Below are positions 10,307-22,443 of a stretch of DNA of 64,000 nucleotides, piece by piece. Made by a program: the position numbers and the translations under genes. Within the stretch, counting starts at the first letter, position 1, and every line of letters begins with the position of its first letter. The DNA lies in NCBI GenBank assembly GCA_001599755.1, contig BCHX01000001.1, forward strand, positions 4,588,001-4,652,000. Reading direction: 5' to 3'. The notes under the pieces were generated by a model, which did no database searches, had not been told where the DNA came from, and worked only from the letters and a program-made list of their open reading frames with translations. The DNA is from Gliomastix tumulicola (taxonomy: Eukaryota > Ascomycota > Sordariomycetes > Hypocreales > Bionectriaceae).

Positions 10307-13019
10307 CTACTTCGAGAGCTCAAAGGTCCTCAGTGTCGTTTTGTTGCCAGCGAGCAGACACATTCGCTTCGGGATATGGCCTCGAAGATCACTGCTGTCG
10401 TGTACTTCCATCCTGATGGGCTTCATGGTCTTGTCCTCTGGCAGGGAGTACGACTTGAACCCGTCTGCTTTGGTGACGGTGGCATCTCCAGGCTGATCGG
10501 GATCGTAGGGGCTGTACTCGATATTGCCGGTCTGAAAAGGCACGATGATGCATGTGGGTGCGTTGGCTGTTGTAAGCGTGAGCGAATGTTGTGTTCTCTC
10601 TTTGGGTGATTGGTTTGCCTCCATGGAGGCTGGGCCGGGGCTGTCGAGGGTGAGGAAATAGCGATGGACTTACATGAAGGCTCCGTACATAGGAGGATCA
10701 GATTCTTGTCGTCTAGAAACTTGAGATCGATGAGTTTTCTATCGCCCAAGTCGATAGAGCACGCCGTGGGGGGCATGTTTGCGCTAATTCCGTTGATGAT
10801 ATCCAGACCGATATGGAAGAGATGAACTGTCGAGAAGGTGATTAGGTAAATGCCGAACGAAGATCATGGAAGGGAACCGTTTCTGCCTACCTCGACTGCT
10901 GTTTTGCTTTGATGCGAGTGCTATGTACGTGGATGCCTACAACAGCCGATTAGTTTTCATGGCACAACATCAAGTCCATGGGTGAAGGATGAAGCTTGCC
11001 TGGTCTGGCGGAGAGGACATGCGGCCGTCCGCAATATCAACAGGGAAGCCGATGGACAGCCTCACAGGCTTGCCAAACCTGACACTCCTCCTCTTGGCCT
11101 CAGCTATGCTCTGAAACAAGCGATTGGAGCAGTTGGACGCATAGTCGACGAGAAACTCCACGCGAGGCAACGCCTTCATGCCGGTCTGGCCGCTCTCGTA
11201 CTTCTTCAGCTGTGCCGTCAGCACATCAAGGAGTCCGCGACCGTCCTCGACATGCTGCAGATCGGCATCGCGCTCAGCGGCGTCCATGTCGTCAAAAAAG
11301 ACGGCCAATGGCGTCTCGACGAGGTAATCCTCGATATACGTGAGGACTTTGCCGTGGTCCGTGCTTGCCTCCTTCTCTGTGAGCTCTTCACCCTCAGTGC
11401 CAGACGAGGCTAGACGGTCGATCTGTGCGCGAAGCCAGGTAGAGAACGACGCGAAGTGCTCAAGCTCGTCCATAACAAGCAGGAGGATCTTGTGTCCGAC
11501 TAGGCTCAGGCAGCCGATGGTATCCATGATCTTGGTAATCTGGGTAACGGAGAAACCGATATCCTCGAGGGAGTCGTAGAACAGGGCCAGGCCACGAAGA
11601 CGGCTCAAAATAATCGAGCAGCGGTCGAGGGCAGGCAAAAAGTTCTCATGAACTAGGCTTCTGAGGGCTTCAAGTCCCGATATCACAGCCTTGTCCCAGC
11701 GCTTGTGACCCTATTGCTTCTGTTAGCATCCTGCGTACAATGGGTGAAGAAAAGCTAAGAAGAGATTNCCCTCTCTGCGACACTATCGACAAGCCACTCT
11801 CGTACGGGCTCATAAGCATGGCCTGTGACGACGGTGTGATAGAGGGCAGCAACAATGTCCCGCGGCCCGCTCTTCATCCCTTCTAGGTCGCCTGCGATTC
11901 CACGCAAGAACCGCGCAGGAAGTTCCCGGGTATTCTTCCACTCAACACACATATGCAGCTGGGTTTGTTTCAGATACCTGAGCAGCTTCTGCAGTGTGGT
12001 AAGCTTGGAGGCCAGGAGAGCAACGTTGACGGGGAGCGAGGAGACGAAGGGAAGGTCCATTGGCAGAAAATGGACCTGTTCGGGCTGCTTGGCCTTGTCG
12101 GCAATGAGGAGAGACTGAGTTGAGATGTGCGGACTGGAGAAGTGGTGGGTGAGGAGGCTGGTGGTTGGAGATGGTATAGTAGGAGGATATTTGAAAGACC
12201 CGATGACAAAGGAGTCGTTGATGCTTAGATGGAGGGTGCCGTCGCTGATGCCCACAATCATGATGTTGACGCGGTCATACTCTTCAGGCTTGGGCTCCTG
12301 GAACAAGAACTCGATGCCTGTGCGGAGAGTGAAGACCATGGCGTCTTCCCTGGATGTAATAGTGAGCTTGGGCCTGCCGTGGGTAGATATAAATGTGCCT
12401 TACCCTGATCCTGCACTGCCACTAGGGAGAGGGCTCAGTTTGGGAAGGGCCGTCGTGACATCCAAGAAGACGAGCTCCTGCGGAAGGCTCAAGCTCGACG
12501 GAGCATCGGCCTTGCCATTCCATTCCCGCGATATCTCGTCGGCAACATGGCTATACTTCGACGATAGCTTGAGAGACGGGCTGCGGATGGTGCTTTGCGC
12601 CCAGCCGATATGCGTGATCTGCGCGCCGGAGCTGGGACGGACGTCGATGTGATGAGCCGTCTTGTTGTTCTCTAGCCCCATGAGGCGCACGATGCCATCG
12701 CTCCATCCCACAGCAAGGAATTGGCCTGGGCTGATGTTAGCGACATAGGGTCTCCCCCACCTTTTCACTAACAGCCAAGCAAGCATAACTGACCATCAGG
12801 CTTCCACGTCACAGCCAGAGCATCTAGGGCCTTGCTGCCAGGGGAACCAAGCTGGTGAATCTTAGAGACAGCCTGGCCTGGTGGGCGGCAGATCAGCACG
12901 TTCTTGGTGGAGGGTTCCCATGTTGCTGTGAGGTCAAGGGTCGGGCAGGTCACAGGGAAGTTGTCTGGTGCGCGGTGCTCGAACTCGGTCTCACTGAAGA
13001 GGGAGAGTTCGGAGGCCAT
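10307..13019 (-). CDS. APC4: Anaphase-promoting complex subunit 4 (Apc4)
   Basis: Seven exons on the minus strand: 13019-12794, 12725-12404, 12349-11770, 11710-11000, 10936-10891, 10826-10674 and 10566-10307, giving 765 residues. The N-terminal part is the Apc4 WD40 domain (TCPTLDLTATWEPS, LAVTWKPDGQFLAVGWSDG). The centre is the Apc4 helical domain, with the signature GHKRWDKAVISGLEALR and a helical bundle (FASFSTWLRAQID). The C-terminal blades resume around YIALASKQNSSRVHLFHIGL and IDLGDRKLIDLKFLDD. Apc4 is a scaffold subunit of the cyclosome, the ubiquitin ligase for cyclins and securin. Oddities: the intron after exon 4 is GC-AG (donor GCAAGC), and an undetermined base at 11768 falls on the second base of the donor after exon 3 (expected T on the coding strand). 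Both junctions are fixed by frame and family continuity. Confidence 0.9.
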
Positions 13020-13529
13020 TTCCGGATCCCACTTTCGACTTCATAAGAGTCGTGTTCTTTTGTTGAATGCGTGAAGTTGGATTTGAAGTTGAGGCTGAGC
13101 GTGAGTAGAAGTTGGTCGCTTGAAGGCGAGGAAGGTGCTGGTTGGGTGGTAGTACATACAGTGCGGGGACAGAGAAAGTACCATCTACACACTGTCCAGC
13201 GCAACAACCTACCACAGCACATCGTTGCTGCATGGTCTGCGCGAGATGGTCTTTATTAGGGAGGAGTTTGTTTCTTTGGGCACATGGAATGTTGGATTCT
13301 ACATTGCTTCTTCGACAAATTGGCTCTTCACATGCCGAGTTGAACATGTTTGTGGACATTTCCTGGGTATATAGTATGTATTCAATTCATCACGGTGTCA
13401 CCACATTCGCATGGCTTTTGTGTATACCTCAGGTACCGAACAAGATTGCGCCATTACAAACAGTGCGATATTTCTAGACCTTGTACCCCTTTTGAGACCG
13501 ACCCGACACCTTTCCCTTCCCTGCCTGCT
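13020..13529. other. Intergenic between APC4 start and delta-COP stop
   Basis: About 510 bases between two tandem minus-strand genes. It should contain the delta-COP 3' end and the APC4 promoter. No coding frame or clear motif seen. Confidence 0.6.
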
Positions 13530-15317
13530 CTATTCAATAAAGAAGTTCTCTGCATGAGACCTGACCTCACTCGAGAAGGGCACGCTCTCATTCTCGTCCA
13601 GGAGTACAACGTCATTAACCTGTGAGTTGTTAGTCTGTGAAACAAAAGACTGGTGGTGAGAAGGGCACTTACGTCAACGTCCACGTATCGGGTTGACTTG
13701 TTGAACCGGACAGTCATCGGGAAGAAGCTGTCCTCATCAACGGACTCGGCCTCAAACTCGAAGGAGCCATTCGGAGTCTGGTCGTCCACGACTCCAATGG
13801 TCCACTCGAGCGCATCCCCGGCAACTTCGTATGCGGCATCGAAGCTCGAGACAACAATGGGCTCGCTTCCCGCATACGGAATGACGAGACTGACGTCTCT
13901 CAGCTCGTCACCGCCCGTCAACTCGTACTCGACAGTGATAGTAAATCTGTCCGAGTCCTTGTTGATCCAGACAGTGAAGGTGATGGGGCAGGCACTAGCG
14001 TCGTTGGCCTTGAGCGATGCCTTCCACTTGAGAACACCAACATCCTTGCTGACGGGGAAACCCCTGGCCGTGTTGCTCATCTGGATAGCCTTGGAACTGT
14101 TGAAGACGTTCTTGTCCACATTAGGGTGTGTGCGGAACTGAGCGCCGTGAGAAGGAACGGCGTTGAGGTCCAGCTTGATCTTGGAGAAGTTGACGTCTGT
14201 CACGCGCAGTGTCAACTCGCCGGTGACACTAAGTGACTTGACATCACCTTCCCTTGACATCTCGGCGCTGACACTCTCGGAGATGGTGACATGAATAGCC
14301 TCGCGATCGGAGGGGATTGAGGGCTCGACAGGCTTAGCCGCTGCGGCAGGTGTAGGAGCGACGAGCGGGGTGTCGTCGATCTCAGCACCCATGTCTCCTC
14401 GCACACGCTCAAACATGTCAGTAGTCTTGGACTTCTTTCCAAGCTGCATGCCCTTGCCCTTAGGCGCGATAGGTCTGGTCCAACAAATGTCAGCTTCATA
14501 TCCACTATATAGCATCGAGGCTGAACTTGAACATACTTGCTGAACGACTTGTTCTTCTCCGCCTCGTAAGAGGTGGTCGGATCGGGCACGTTTGATCGCG
14601 CGGGAGGTGTGTAGGAAGGATAGACGGGTGTTCGGGGCACATTGCCGCGGCCGGTGCGTGCTGATTCCTTGCGTTGCAACTCGAGCTGCTTGGCCTTTCG
14701 CTTCCTTTCCTCTGTAGCCTCCAGTTCTTTGTTCTGCCCCATGTGTAAGTGAAACAGCCTGCGATAGTGCCTGAATGATGATCCTTACTCTGGCAATGAT
14801 CTCCTGGATGCGCTCTTCGTGACTCTCCATCTCCAAGAACGTCCGGATCTGGCTCAACGTGAGGTTCTCCCTGTATCCCAGAGTCACCAACTCGTCGAAG
14901 GCGCTCAGCAGGTCGTAGGCATTCCTGACAATCTCCCTCTCGTCCAGGCTCTTGCAAGTGCTCGTCACCACCTGAGCGAACAGGTGGAGAGAATCGATGT
15001 CCTGGAGGATGTTGGACTGGCGGTTGGTGATGAGGACCATGTACAGCTCGTCCAGTGGTTGGTAGACGAAGCGAACATTGTCCTGCTCGACAGTGGTGTG
15101 CTGCGTTCCGCTGTCGGCCAGCTTGGGAAACGAGGCAAGGAGAGCCTCAATTCGAGATCGAGGCATCTCCCGAAATTGTCGGGAGAGGACAGCTTTCCCG
15201 CCACGGGTGCATATCGAAGCCGCGAGGACGACCTGGAAAAGGGAGGGGTCAGTTGGTGTCAACTGGGGCGGCCAAGGGAGGAGATAGGCTAGATGACTTG
15301 CGTGTCGTACGCACCAT
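13530..15317 (-). CDS. RET2: Coatomer subunit delta (delta-COP)
   Basis: Exons on the minus strand: 15317-15315, 15232-14789, 14733-14537, 14474-13673 and 13619-13530, giving 511 residues, the usual delta-COP length. The first coding exon is only the ATG: a GTGCGT donor follows immediately, and splicing yields the conserved N-terminus MVVLAASICTRGGKAVLSRQ. Residues about 1-140 are the longin-like sigma/mu-adaptin fold. A charged linker follows (KELEATEERKRKAKQLELQR, then Pro-rich), and about 265-511 is the mu-homology domain (SVTGELTLRVTD, KDVGVLKWKASLK, TFTVWINKDSDRFTITVEYE) ending in HAENFFIE. The protein is part of the F-subcomplex of COPI, coating retrograde Golgi-to-ER vesicles. The start is divergent from the acidic-protein gene across a 591 bp shared promoter region. 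Confidence 0.96.
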
Positions 15318-15908
15318 TGTGATAGAAGTCGCAGGTCTCTGCTGGAGATCGTGCTTGCAAGTCAATCAGTAGTCAATGATATTGTGTCGTCTGGAGGCTT
15401 CAATGGCATCCTTGCTGGCCGTTTCCCCTAACGAAGCTGTGGACAGGTATGCAGAGTGGGGCCGCATTGGCAGGGAAGGCGGTGAACGAATACTGCCGCG
15501 CTAGTCCCTTTCTAGAAAAAGTACGCACCACGTGGGGCTGCCTTGGGCAGCTCCAAAGTCAAATCAAGGTGATTCATGAAATCGCTGCCTCCCACCCTCA
15601 ACATCGCGAGATTGCCGCACCTCACAAGAGTCGCGACGAACGTTTCCAGCAACATATCGTGACCACACTACGCGTTCTATCACATATTTGCCAAGAAGCC
15701 TGCGATATCCGTCGCGTTTTTCCTCAGTTCCCGTTGTTTCTCCCATACCAGATGCTGTGCTGCGCATTTCCTTTGCCCAAGACAAAGCGCCGCGTTGCCA
15801 GATAATCCTCCTTCCCACCCACCCCGCGAACCCGATCACCCACCGACCGCGCACTGTACCTGAAAAGTTTCGCCCAAAGCTGATATCCTTTCGGGGACGA
15901 ATTTTGAA
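15318..15908. promoter_or_regulatory. Divergent promoter region between delta-COP and the acidic-protein gene
   Basis: A 591-bp interval separates two start codons on opposite strands, so both promoters must lie in or near it. No gene is seen inside. The half near 15909 carries CT-rich sequence compatible with the leader of the plus-strand gene. Confidence 0.5.
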
Positions 15909-18149
15909 ATGGCGGACGTTGATATGGAGTTGGATATTGCCCATCCAACGGGTCTAGACGGCCACGTTGATGATGATCTGATCGACTACGATGACGATGA
16001 TGTTGTCTTTTCCGGCACGACGTGGACTACTCAGAATGCCGAGACCAACATCGACCACGATTTGCTAGACGAAGACGAAAACATGCAGATGCATGCCGAG
16101 CAAGGAACTTCCCACCCTTCCACCCAGACGTTAGGCGACAAGCCCCTGTCTCAGGCCGGTGAAGAGATCGTGGTTAAGATAGAAGAAGCTGCCGACAACG
16201 ATACCGGTATGTCGCCATCTCACGGAGCCGAGATTTCCGCTGGTGAAAACGACACTACCACCCACGCCCACGAAGACGCCCACGATGCGCTCGAAGCGCC
16301 CCAAAATCGCCCTGCAGACGACGAAGCCAACGGCAGTGCTGCTAATACCGAGAAGCAAAGCGCAGTTGCGCAAGTCGAAGTCGATGAAATAGACTATGAC
16401 GACGACGACGATGACGGCGGTGTGGGAATTGTACCAGAGCCCTCGGCTGCTGGCCAAGATTCTTTGCTCCCAGCAAATGAAGGAGCCGTGCTGCCAAGCC
16501 AGACCAACGAGTCTGTGGAAAAGGACAACGAACGTGCTGAGCCAAACGACTCGGCAGAGCATAATCATGCTTCTGCTGAATCCGCGATAAATGAGGAGGT
16601 GCCGGAAATCGATTGGGAAGACCATGATGGACAAGAGAACAGTGTCAATGACAAGAACCCAACTGTCGTCCAGAATGTGTCGGAACCCACGGAGTCTAGT
16701 AACCAGAATCATGAAGCGGAGGAGTCAGGTCAAGTCGCCGTTGTCCATGAATCCAACCACGAGTCAGCTGAATGGGATGAGGCTGCACATGATGGGAATG
16801 GTGTCCCAGAATCTACTGCTGATCTGGGGGAAGATGCTCAACATGAGCATGAGCAATATGATGAGCATGATCAACATAAACATGAGCTGCACGAGTACGA
16901 GAAGCACGACTATGGACAGGATGAGCACGAGCAGGTCGTTGCTCAGGAGCAGTATGATCATGCAGAACATGGGCATGAGCAGCCCAACGCCCACGACGCT
17001 TCTGCAGAGGCAGAGCAAAGTCACTATGCGGATGCGGATGATCAGTCGTCTACTCATCACGACAAGAACGCTTTCCCGACGGTCACAGTCGTGTACAGAG
17101 AAGAAGAATATCCGCTTGCCTCAGAACATCCCGATGCGTTCTTATCGGATCCTGCAGTCCAGGAGTTTGCCATGAAGGATTTGTTAGCGCATCTTCGCGA
17201 CGCGCTCGGTGATGATATTACCCCAGCGGAGGAGCTTGTGTTTAAGGTAGATGAGCTCGGACTGGAGTTTTCCGAGGTAAGATATCCCCTGCCATGATTG
17301 ACTTTGAATGCGGTTCAACTAACTGACAATTCACAGACGAGTCCTGAGCATCTCCTTATCAACACTACTTTGCGTGAAGTTGTCACAGTTTTCGACGTGC
17401 TGGTCAGTAACCAGAACCCTGAGGACACACGCAACCTCTACGCGTATCTTTACGTCAAACCCAATACGATGGATCGGCTTCAATTCTTGATGCAAAGCGC
17501 TGCTAATGGCATTGGTTTGGACGAGGTTGTGTACTCGTACCAGCCACTAACGGCTCATGGCTCTAGCACCAACCATACCGTTGATGGCTTAGAAGGTCAC
17601 GAAGAAGAAGACTTCGCAGGAGAGGGCTATGATGAGCAGCGTTCAAATCACACCACCAATGGTAACCATGGAGACGAAGCTGGTTACGAAGGACATGACT
17701 TCGAAAATCAAGCTGATGGGCACGATCAATCTGGGGTTGAGCAGGCCGTCGAGTCGGACGATAAGATCGACTTCACTCTTGGCTTCGAGAATCCATACGC
17801 GGAGGGATCTCGCACACAACCGTCCAAGGGTGTCGACTTTCTCGAGACAACTCCAACACCTGATGATGAGCTCCAGTTTGATCTCGACCAGCCAAACGCT
17901 GCAACCCCAGCAGCGAAAGATGCATCGAAAAACGAGGATGTGCTATCTGAAATCGATTGGCGCGACGACGCTTCTGCCCCCGAAGATGATGCCCCAGAGG
18001 AAGCAACGGCCACTCCATCGAGCGCTACAAAGCGCTCTCGTCCAGATGATGTGCCTGACCTGGACTCGCAGCAAGGTAAGCCTGCTAACATCCCGCTTTG
18101 GCATTTCATGGCTAACGATCAAGCAGACACCAAGCGCCCTCGAATCTAG
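15909..18149 (+). CDS. Conserved-looking acidic protein with Asp/Glu/His-rich low complexity
   Basis: Exons 15909-17276, 17337-18075 and 18127-18149 give 709 residues. The N-terminal ~390 residues are acidic low complexity with repeated short cores (LIDYDDDDVVF, EIDYDDDD, EIDWEDHDG) and a His/Asp/Glu-rich run at about residues 310-360. A folded-looking segment follows at about 395-545 (TVVYREEEYPLASEHPDAFL, VQEFAMKDLLAHLRDALGDD, EELVFKVDELGLEF, HLLINTTLREVVTVFDVLVS, NTMDRLQFLMQSA). The tail returns to acidic sequence with another EIDWRDD and ends in a basic TKRSRPDD/DTKRPRI, possibly a nuclear signal. The last intron is only 51 nt and in frame, so retention adds 17 residues without a stop. 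I do not recognise the family. A nuclear or chromatin-related role is a guess from composition. Confidence 0.8.
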
Positions 18150-20757
18150 CATTACGCGGGCTAACAAAACTAACCCTCCGATTCTGCTTTTCGGCAGCAT
18201 GTTTGAGTACAGAAGCGAACCACGAGATCAGCCGACATTATCCAACAGAACACGACCGACGCTGCAGGTAATGGCAACGAAAACGCGAGCCCAGGCTATG
18301 CACCTTGGGAAGGATCCTCAAGTGAGGTGTCCTCATCAACGACAACGATCAAAACCGACCATGCTCGGGTCTTGATGGTAAGAGTCCGGGTTTTTTTTTA
18401 CTAACTAGGTACTGCGGCACGATTTTTTTATTTTATTTTTCGTTTCTGTACGACTCGGCACGACCTGGCATCGAGTCCTCTGGACGACCTTTTTTTTTGA
18501 CGACGAGACAAACCGAACGCGTGCGATCTGATCTTGGCTACATATACCAGGATGCATAGTCGCCTGGTGCGAATCGGCTAGGATGGATAGGCGAATGAAG
18601 GATGGAATGTAGGAAAGGCGTTGGAGGGTCGATATCGACAGGGTCATTTTTTTCTTTTTGCTTCTAAGCCGGCGTTCAGGCAGAGGAGCGCGATTTGTGT
18701 ATTCAACAAGGTGACGTATAATATCTTCGTCTTCTGCACATACGGCTGCAAAGGCGAGCGATCTGAGGGTGGCCACCGCCGTCCCGCTGCCGTGGCCATC
18801 ATGACGATGGATTTTTTGGGAGGAGAATGTTCGAGTCTTGTCATAAGTAATACCCTGTGCTCTACAAATCTGAATCCACCGACAGTTTATAATTATTCAT
18901 CGGACCACTACAGAGCACACTGCATGCATCTACAATTCGGAAGCTGGCAATCGGACTGATGAGATTCAGGCCTCGGCGTCCGTGTGCGGAGGTCTGCCTG
19001 CAAACAAGCACGACAGGGAGCTTTATCTGGCGACTTACCCAAAAGTGGGATGATCGTCAGGGGTCAGGGAGAGGTTGGCGCTAGAGGTGATAAGTATCAG
19101 ACGCAAGTACCTCCATACCTGCTCACAGTGTCGCAGGTACGAATACCTCTTGCCACAGATGCCTGGAGGTCGAGGTAGCACTCGTACTCACATGGACGGG
19201 ACGCGCGTGATGGCGCTCGATAATGGATGACGACGTGGTGTCTCACTCGACCGGTCAGCTACTACTGCAGGGGGAACAAATAGTCAGCGCTCGTAAAAGG
19301 CTCGATACGAGCGGACGAAAATAACGGCGGCGACGGGTCAGCATCTTGTTACGTACTGCAGCGCTCTTTGTGGAGGGCTATTCCCATTGTTGGTGAGACG
19401 GAGGCCAGACTCAGGGGCTTCTTCGATCTTTTGCAGCTGAAGAGAAGCAGCAGCCTGAAACTCAGTTCTGGAGGTGGAGAGGCTAAAGCCCGCCAGTTGG
19501 GGCCACGCTGTAAGGATGAGAAGATACAAGCTTCTCGGAGAAGGAAGAAAAAAAAATACCAGAAAGAGGCTGTGCAAAGGAGAATTTTAATATCCCTGGA
19601 GAAACACCCATTGTCTGCTGAACCAGTCTCATCGGTTCCTTTCTCCTTCGCCCCCCTGTTGTGCTCCTGCCAGCCTCCCGCTCGTTACAAGCTTTTGTTC
19701 TCGGTACTCAGCACGGTCTCGCCTGTTCGCCCCCTGCAGCCCTCCACTGCCTCCAGGGCTGTTTGCCGCTGATTCTCCGGACTGGAAAGTTGGGCCAGCA
19801 CTGCCCGCTTAACAACGGCCCACCCACAGCACACACCCACAGCACGTCCAGGCCTCTCTTCCAGGGCACTTCCAGGTCACTTCCAGTTCCAGCTTCCAAG
19901 GTTTTTGCCGCCAGGCTGCTCTCAGTGGACACCCGTGGACACACTGGACAGATAAACCCTGGAAACCTTGAAAGGCACCAAAGGCACCAAAGGCTAAGCC
20001 GACGCCGAATTGAGGTAGAAGCCGCGCCGATTGCGACAGGACTGAACCGGGCAGGAACCATCCCACCACCTGCAATCTGCAGTCTGCAAACACACCAAAT
20101 CCTACCATTTCCGTCCCGTCCTCCATCCATCCAATCCTCTTCGCCTCAGCACTGGTGCAGATTCTCTGGACCCTGACTACAAGCTGGCAAGATTCAGCTT
20201 CTCTCACAAGCTCCGGAGCTCCCCTTATTCTTACGCACCCGACCTTACTGCATCCAGTACAGTCCAGCACTGTACGGGACACCCACCAACCTTCATCATC
20301 GCCTTCCAGCGCCGCGACCCGACCCGACCACCTCTCGTCTAGGGCACGTCGCCTCTTTTTAGCTTTTGGCCGTTCCAGAACGCCACGCCCACCTTACTCG
20401 TGCACGTCCTGCTGGACAGTAACCTAAACATTTTACACGACCGACATCACGGGGGACGAAGACCAACACGACGACCAGGAAACACACGACGTCGATCGAC
20501 TTAATTAAAACGAAGACCGCCCGTCCCCATGACGATTGGTTGATCGCCAGCCTGCCATCTTCCTGACCTACCTACTTCATTCGTTGGCCTCTATTCCCGC
20601 CACCCCCTCGCCTGGCGACTGCGACTTCCCGTCCCCAGCCGCTTCGTGCTTTTGCGCACACGACACTCTTTTTTTCTGCCAGCTCTGCTGCCACGGAAGC
20701 GATTCAGACCGGACCGGAACTACGCGATAGACGGCGATACCCTTTTCCTTTCACACA
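18150..20757. other. 2.6 kb gap before the magnesium transporter gene
   Basis: No gene is supported. The first ~800 bases include T-rich runs (18390, 18422, 18489, 18648) typical of 3' regions. From about 19600 to 20757 the sequence is CT-rich with many short C runs, compatible with a long promoter and 5' leader of the following gene. Frames here are short and random in composition. Confidence 0.55.
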
Positions 20758-22443
20758 ATGCTCGAAGACAAGTACGTCGCTCTGAACCCGCCGCGCGTTG
20801 TTGATGGGACGCTGGCATCTCGAGGACCTTGGGACAACGGCGCAACACACGTTTGCGACGATGATTTCGGGTCCCATGGAGAGAGAGAAACAGTTTGGGC
20901 TGACTGGATGCGATTTGCAGGTATATCGGACTGGCATTAGCCATGTCATCAGCGCTGGCCATCGGTACGAACACCCTGTCCCCATTGCGATGGCATCCTT
21001 TTTGCACATTTACTAACTAACCGTCGCCAGGCACCAGTTTTGTTATTACGAAAAAGGTTCGCCTTTCCGACATCGATCATCGCGATGATGCTCTTTGCAG
21101 AGACCGGTTCGATGCTGACGATCTCGACTACAGGGGTTAATACAATCCGAAGAGCGCCACGGGTTCGAAGGCGATGGCTTCGTATATCTTAGGAACCCAT
21201 TATGGTGGGCAGGAATCGCGACCTGTAAGTTGTCGACAACCGAGGACGAAGCTTGATGCCCTGTTGACTGACACGCCTCCTCGACTTTAGTGGCCATTGG
21301 CGAGGTGTGCAACTTCGCCGCGTATGCCTTTGCGCCAGCGATTCTCGTAACACCCTTAGGAGCCCTGAGTGTCCTCATCGGTGCCGTGCTTGGGTCCTAC
21401 TTCTTGAGCGAGGAATTGGGCACATTGGGGAAGCTCGGCAGCGCAATCTGCCTCATCGGCGCCGTCGTCATCGTTCTCCATGCGCCGCCGGATGAGGACA
21501 TCCAGACCATCGATCAGATCCTCCACTATGCGATCCAGCCAGGTGAGCACATGCACATTCCAGAGCAACTCCGCATTCATCAACTAACCCGACGGCTCAA
21601 GCCTTCCTCCTCTACGCCGCTGTGGTCGTTATCTTCGCCGTCGTCATGATATACAAGATTGCGCCCAAGTACGGCAAGCAGAACGCGCTGGTCTACCTCT
21701 CGATTTGCTCGACTGTCGGGTCCATCTCCGTCATGTCCGTCAAGGCCTTCGGCATCGCATTGAAGCTCACCTTCGCCGGCAACAACCAGTTCTCCCACCC
21801 ATCGACATATGTCTTCATGATTCTTACGGCAGTGTGCATCCTGACCCAGATGAACTACTTCAACAAGGCACTGGCTTCTTTCCCTTCCAATATGTGAGTA
21901 TTTCTCGAACCGACGGATCCCTCCTAGTAGTCCAGATGCTTACCGCCCGCGCTTCACAGTGTCAACCCTCTTTACTACGTAACGTTTACGACGGCCACTC
22001 TCTGCGCTTCCTTCATCCTTTTCGGCGGCTTCAACACCACCGATGCCGTCAACACGCTATCGCTTCTCTGCGGCTTCCTCATCACCTTCACTGGCGTCTA
22101 CCTACTCAACCTTTCACGAAGGGACCCGCACGGTCACAAGATGGCTGGCGGTGGTGGCGAAGACGCAACGGGAACGGATATGATTTCCAGCTTCCAGACT
22201 CGACTGAGCATGCAGTCAAGGAGAAGCGGTGACCCGGGCCGCCATAGTGTGGGCAGCCTGCACGGTGACCGCGAGGGGTTGATTCGCGCATACGATGAGG
22301 AAGAGGCTGCTGGTTTCGGCCTCACCGACCTCGCCGAGGAGAGCGACGAAGACAGCGACCGTCGGCGAAACGGATCCGCCAACGGAAAGAAGCCGTATAA
22401 TAACGGCGTCGAGGTCGACAGCTCGAAATCCAGCGACCAATGA
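20758..22443 (+). CDS. NIPA-family magnesium transporter
   Basis: Seven exons: 20758-20771, 20921-20964, 21031-21056, 21134-21224, 21291-21542, 21602-21893 and 21960-22443, giving 400 residues. The joined N-terminus reads MLEDKYIGLALAMSSALAIG then TSFVITKKGLIQ, the conserved first helices of NIPA/DUF803 proteins. It continues with HGFEGDGFVYLRNPLWWAGI, a NFAAYAFAPAILVTPLGALS segment, GSYFLSEELGTLGKLGSAIC and KYGKQNALVYLSICSTVGSI. About nine hydrophobic helices cover residues 6-310. The last ~90 residues are a cytosolic Ser/Asp-rich tail (EESDEDSDRRR). NIPA proteins move Mg2+ and other divalent ions across plasma or endosomal membranes, and this family resembles the drug/metabolite transporter fold. 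The first three exons are tiny (14, 44 and 26 nt), so gene finders may miss the real start. Confidence 0.93.
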
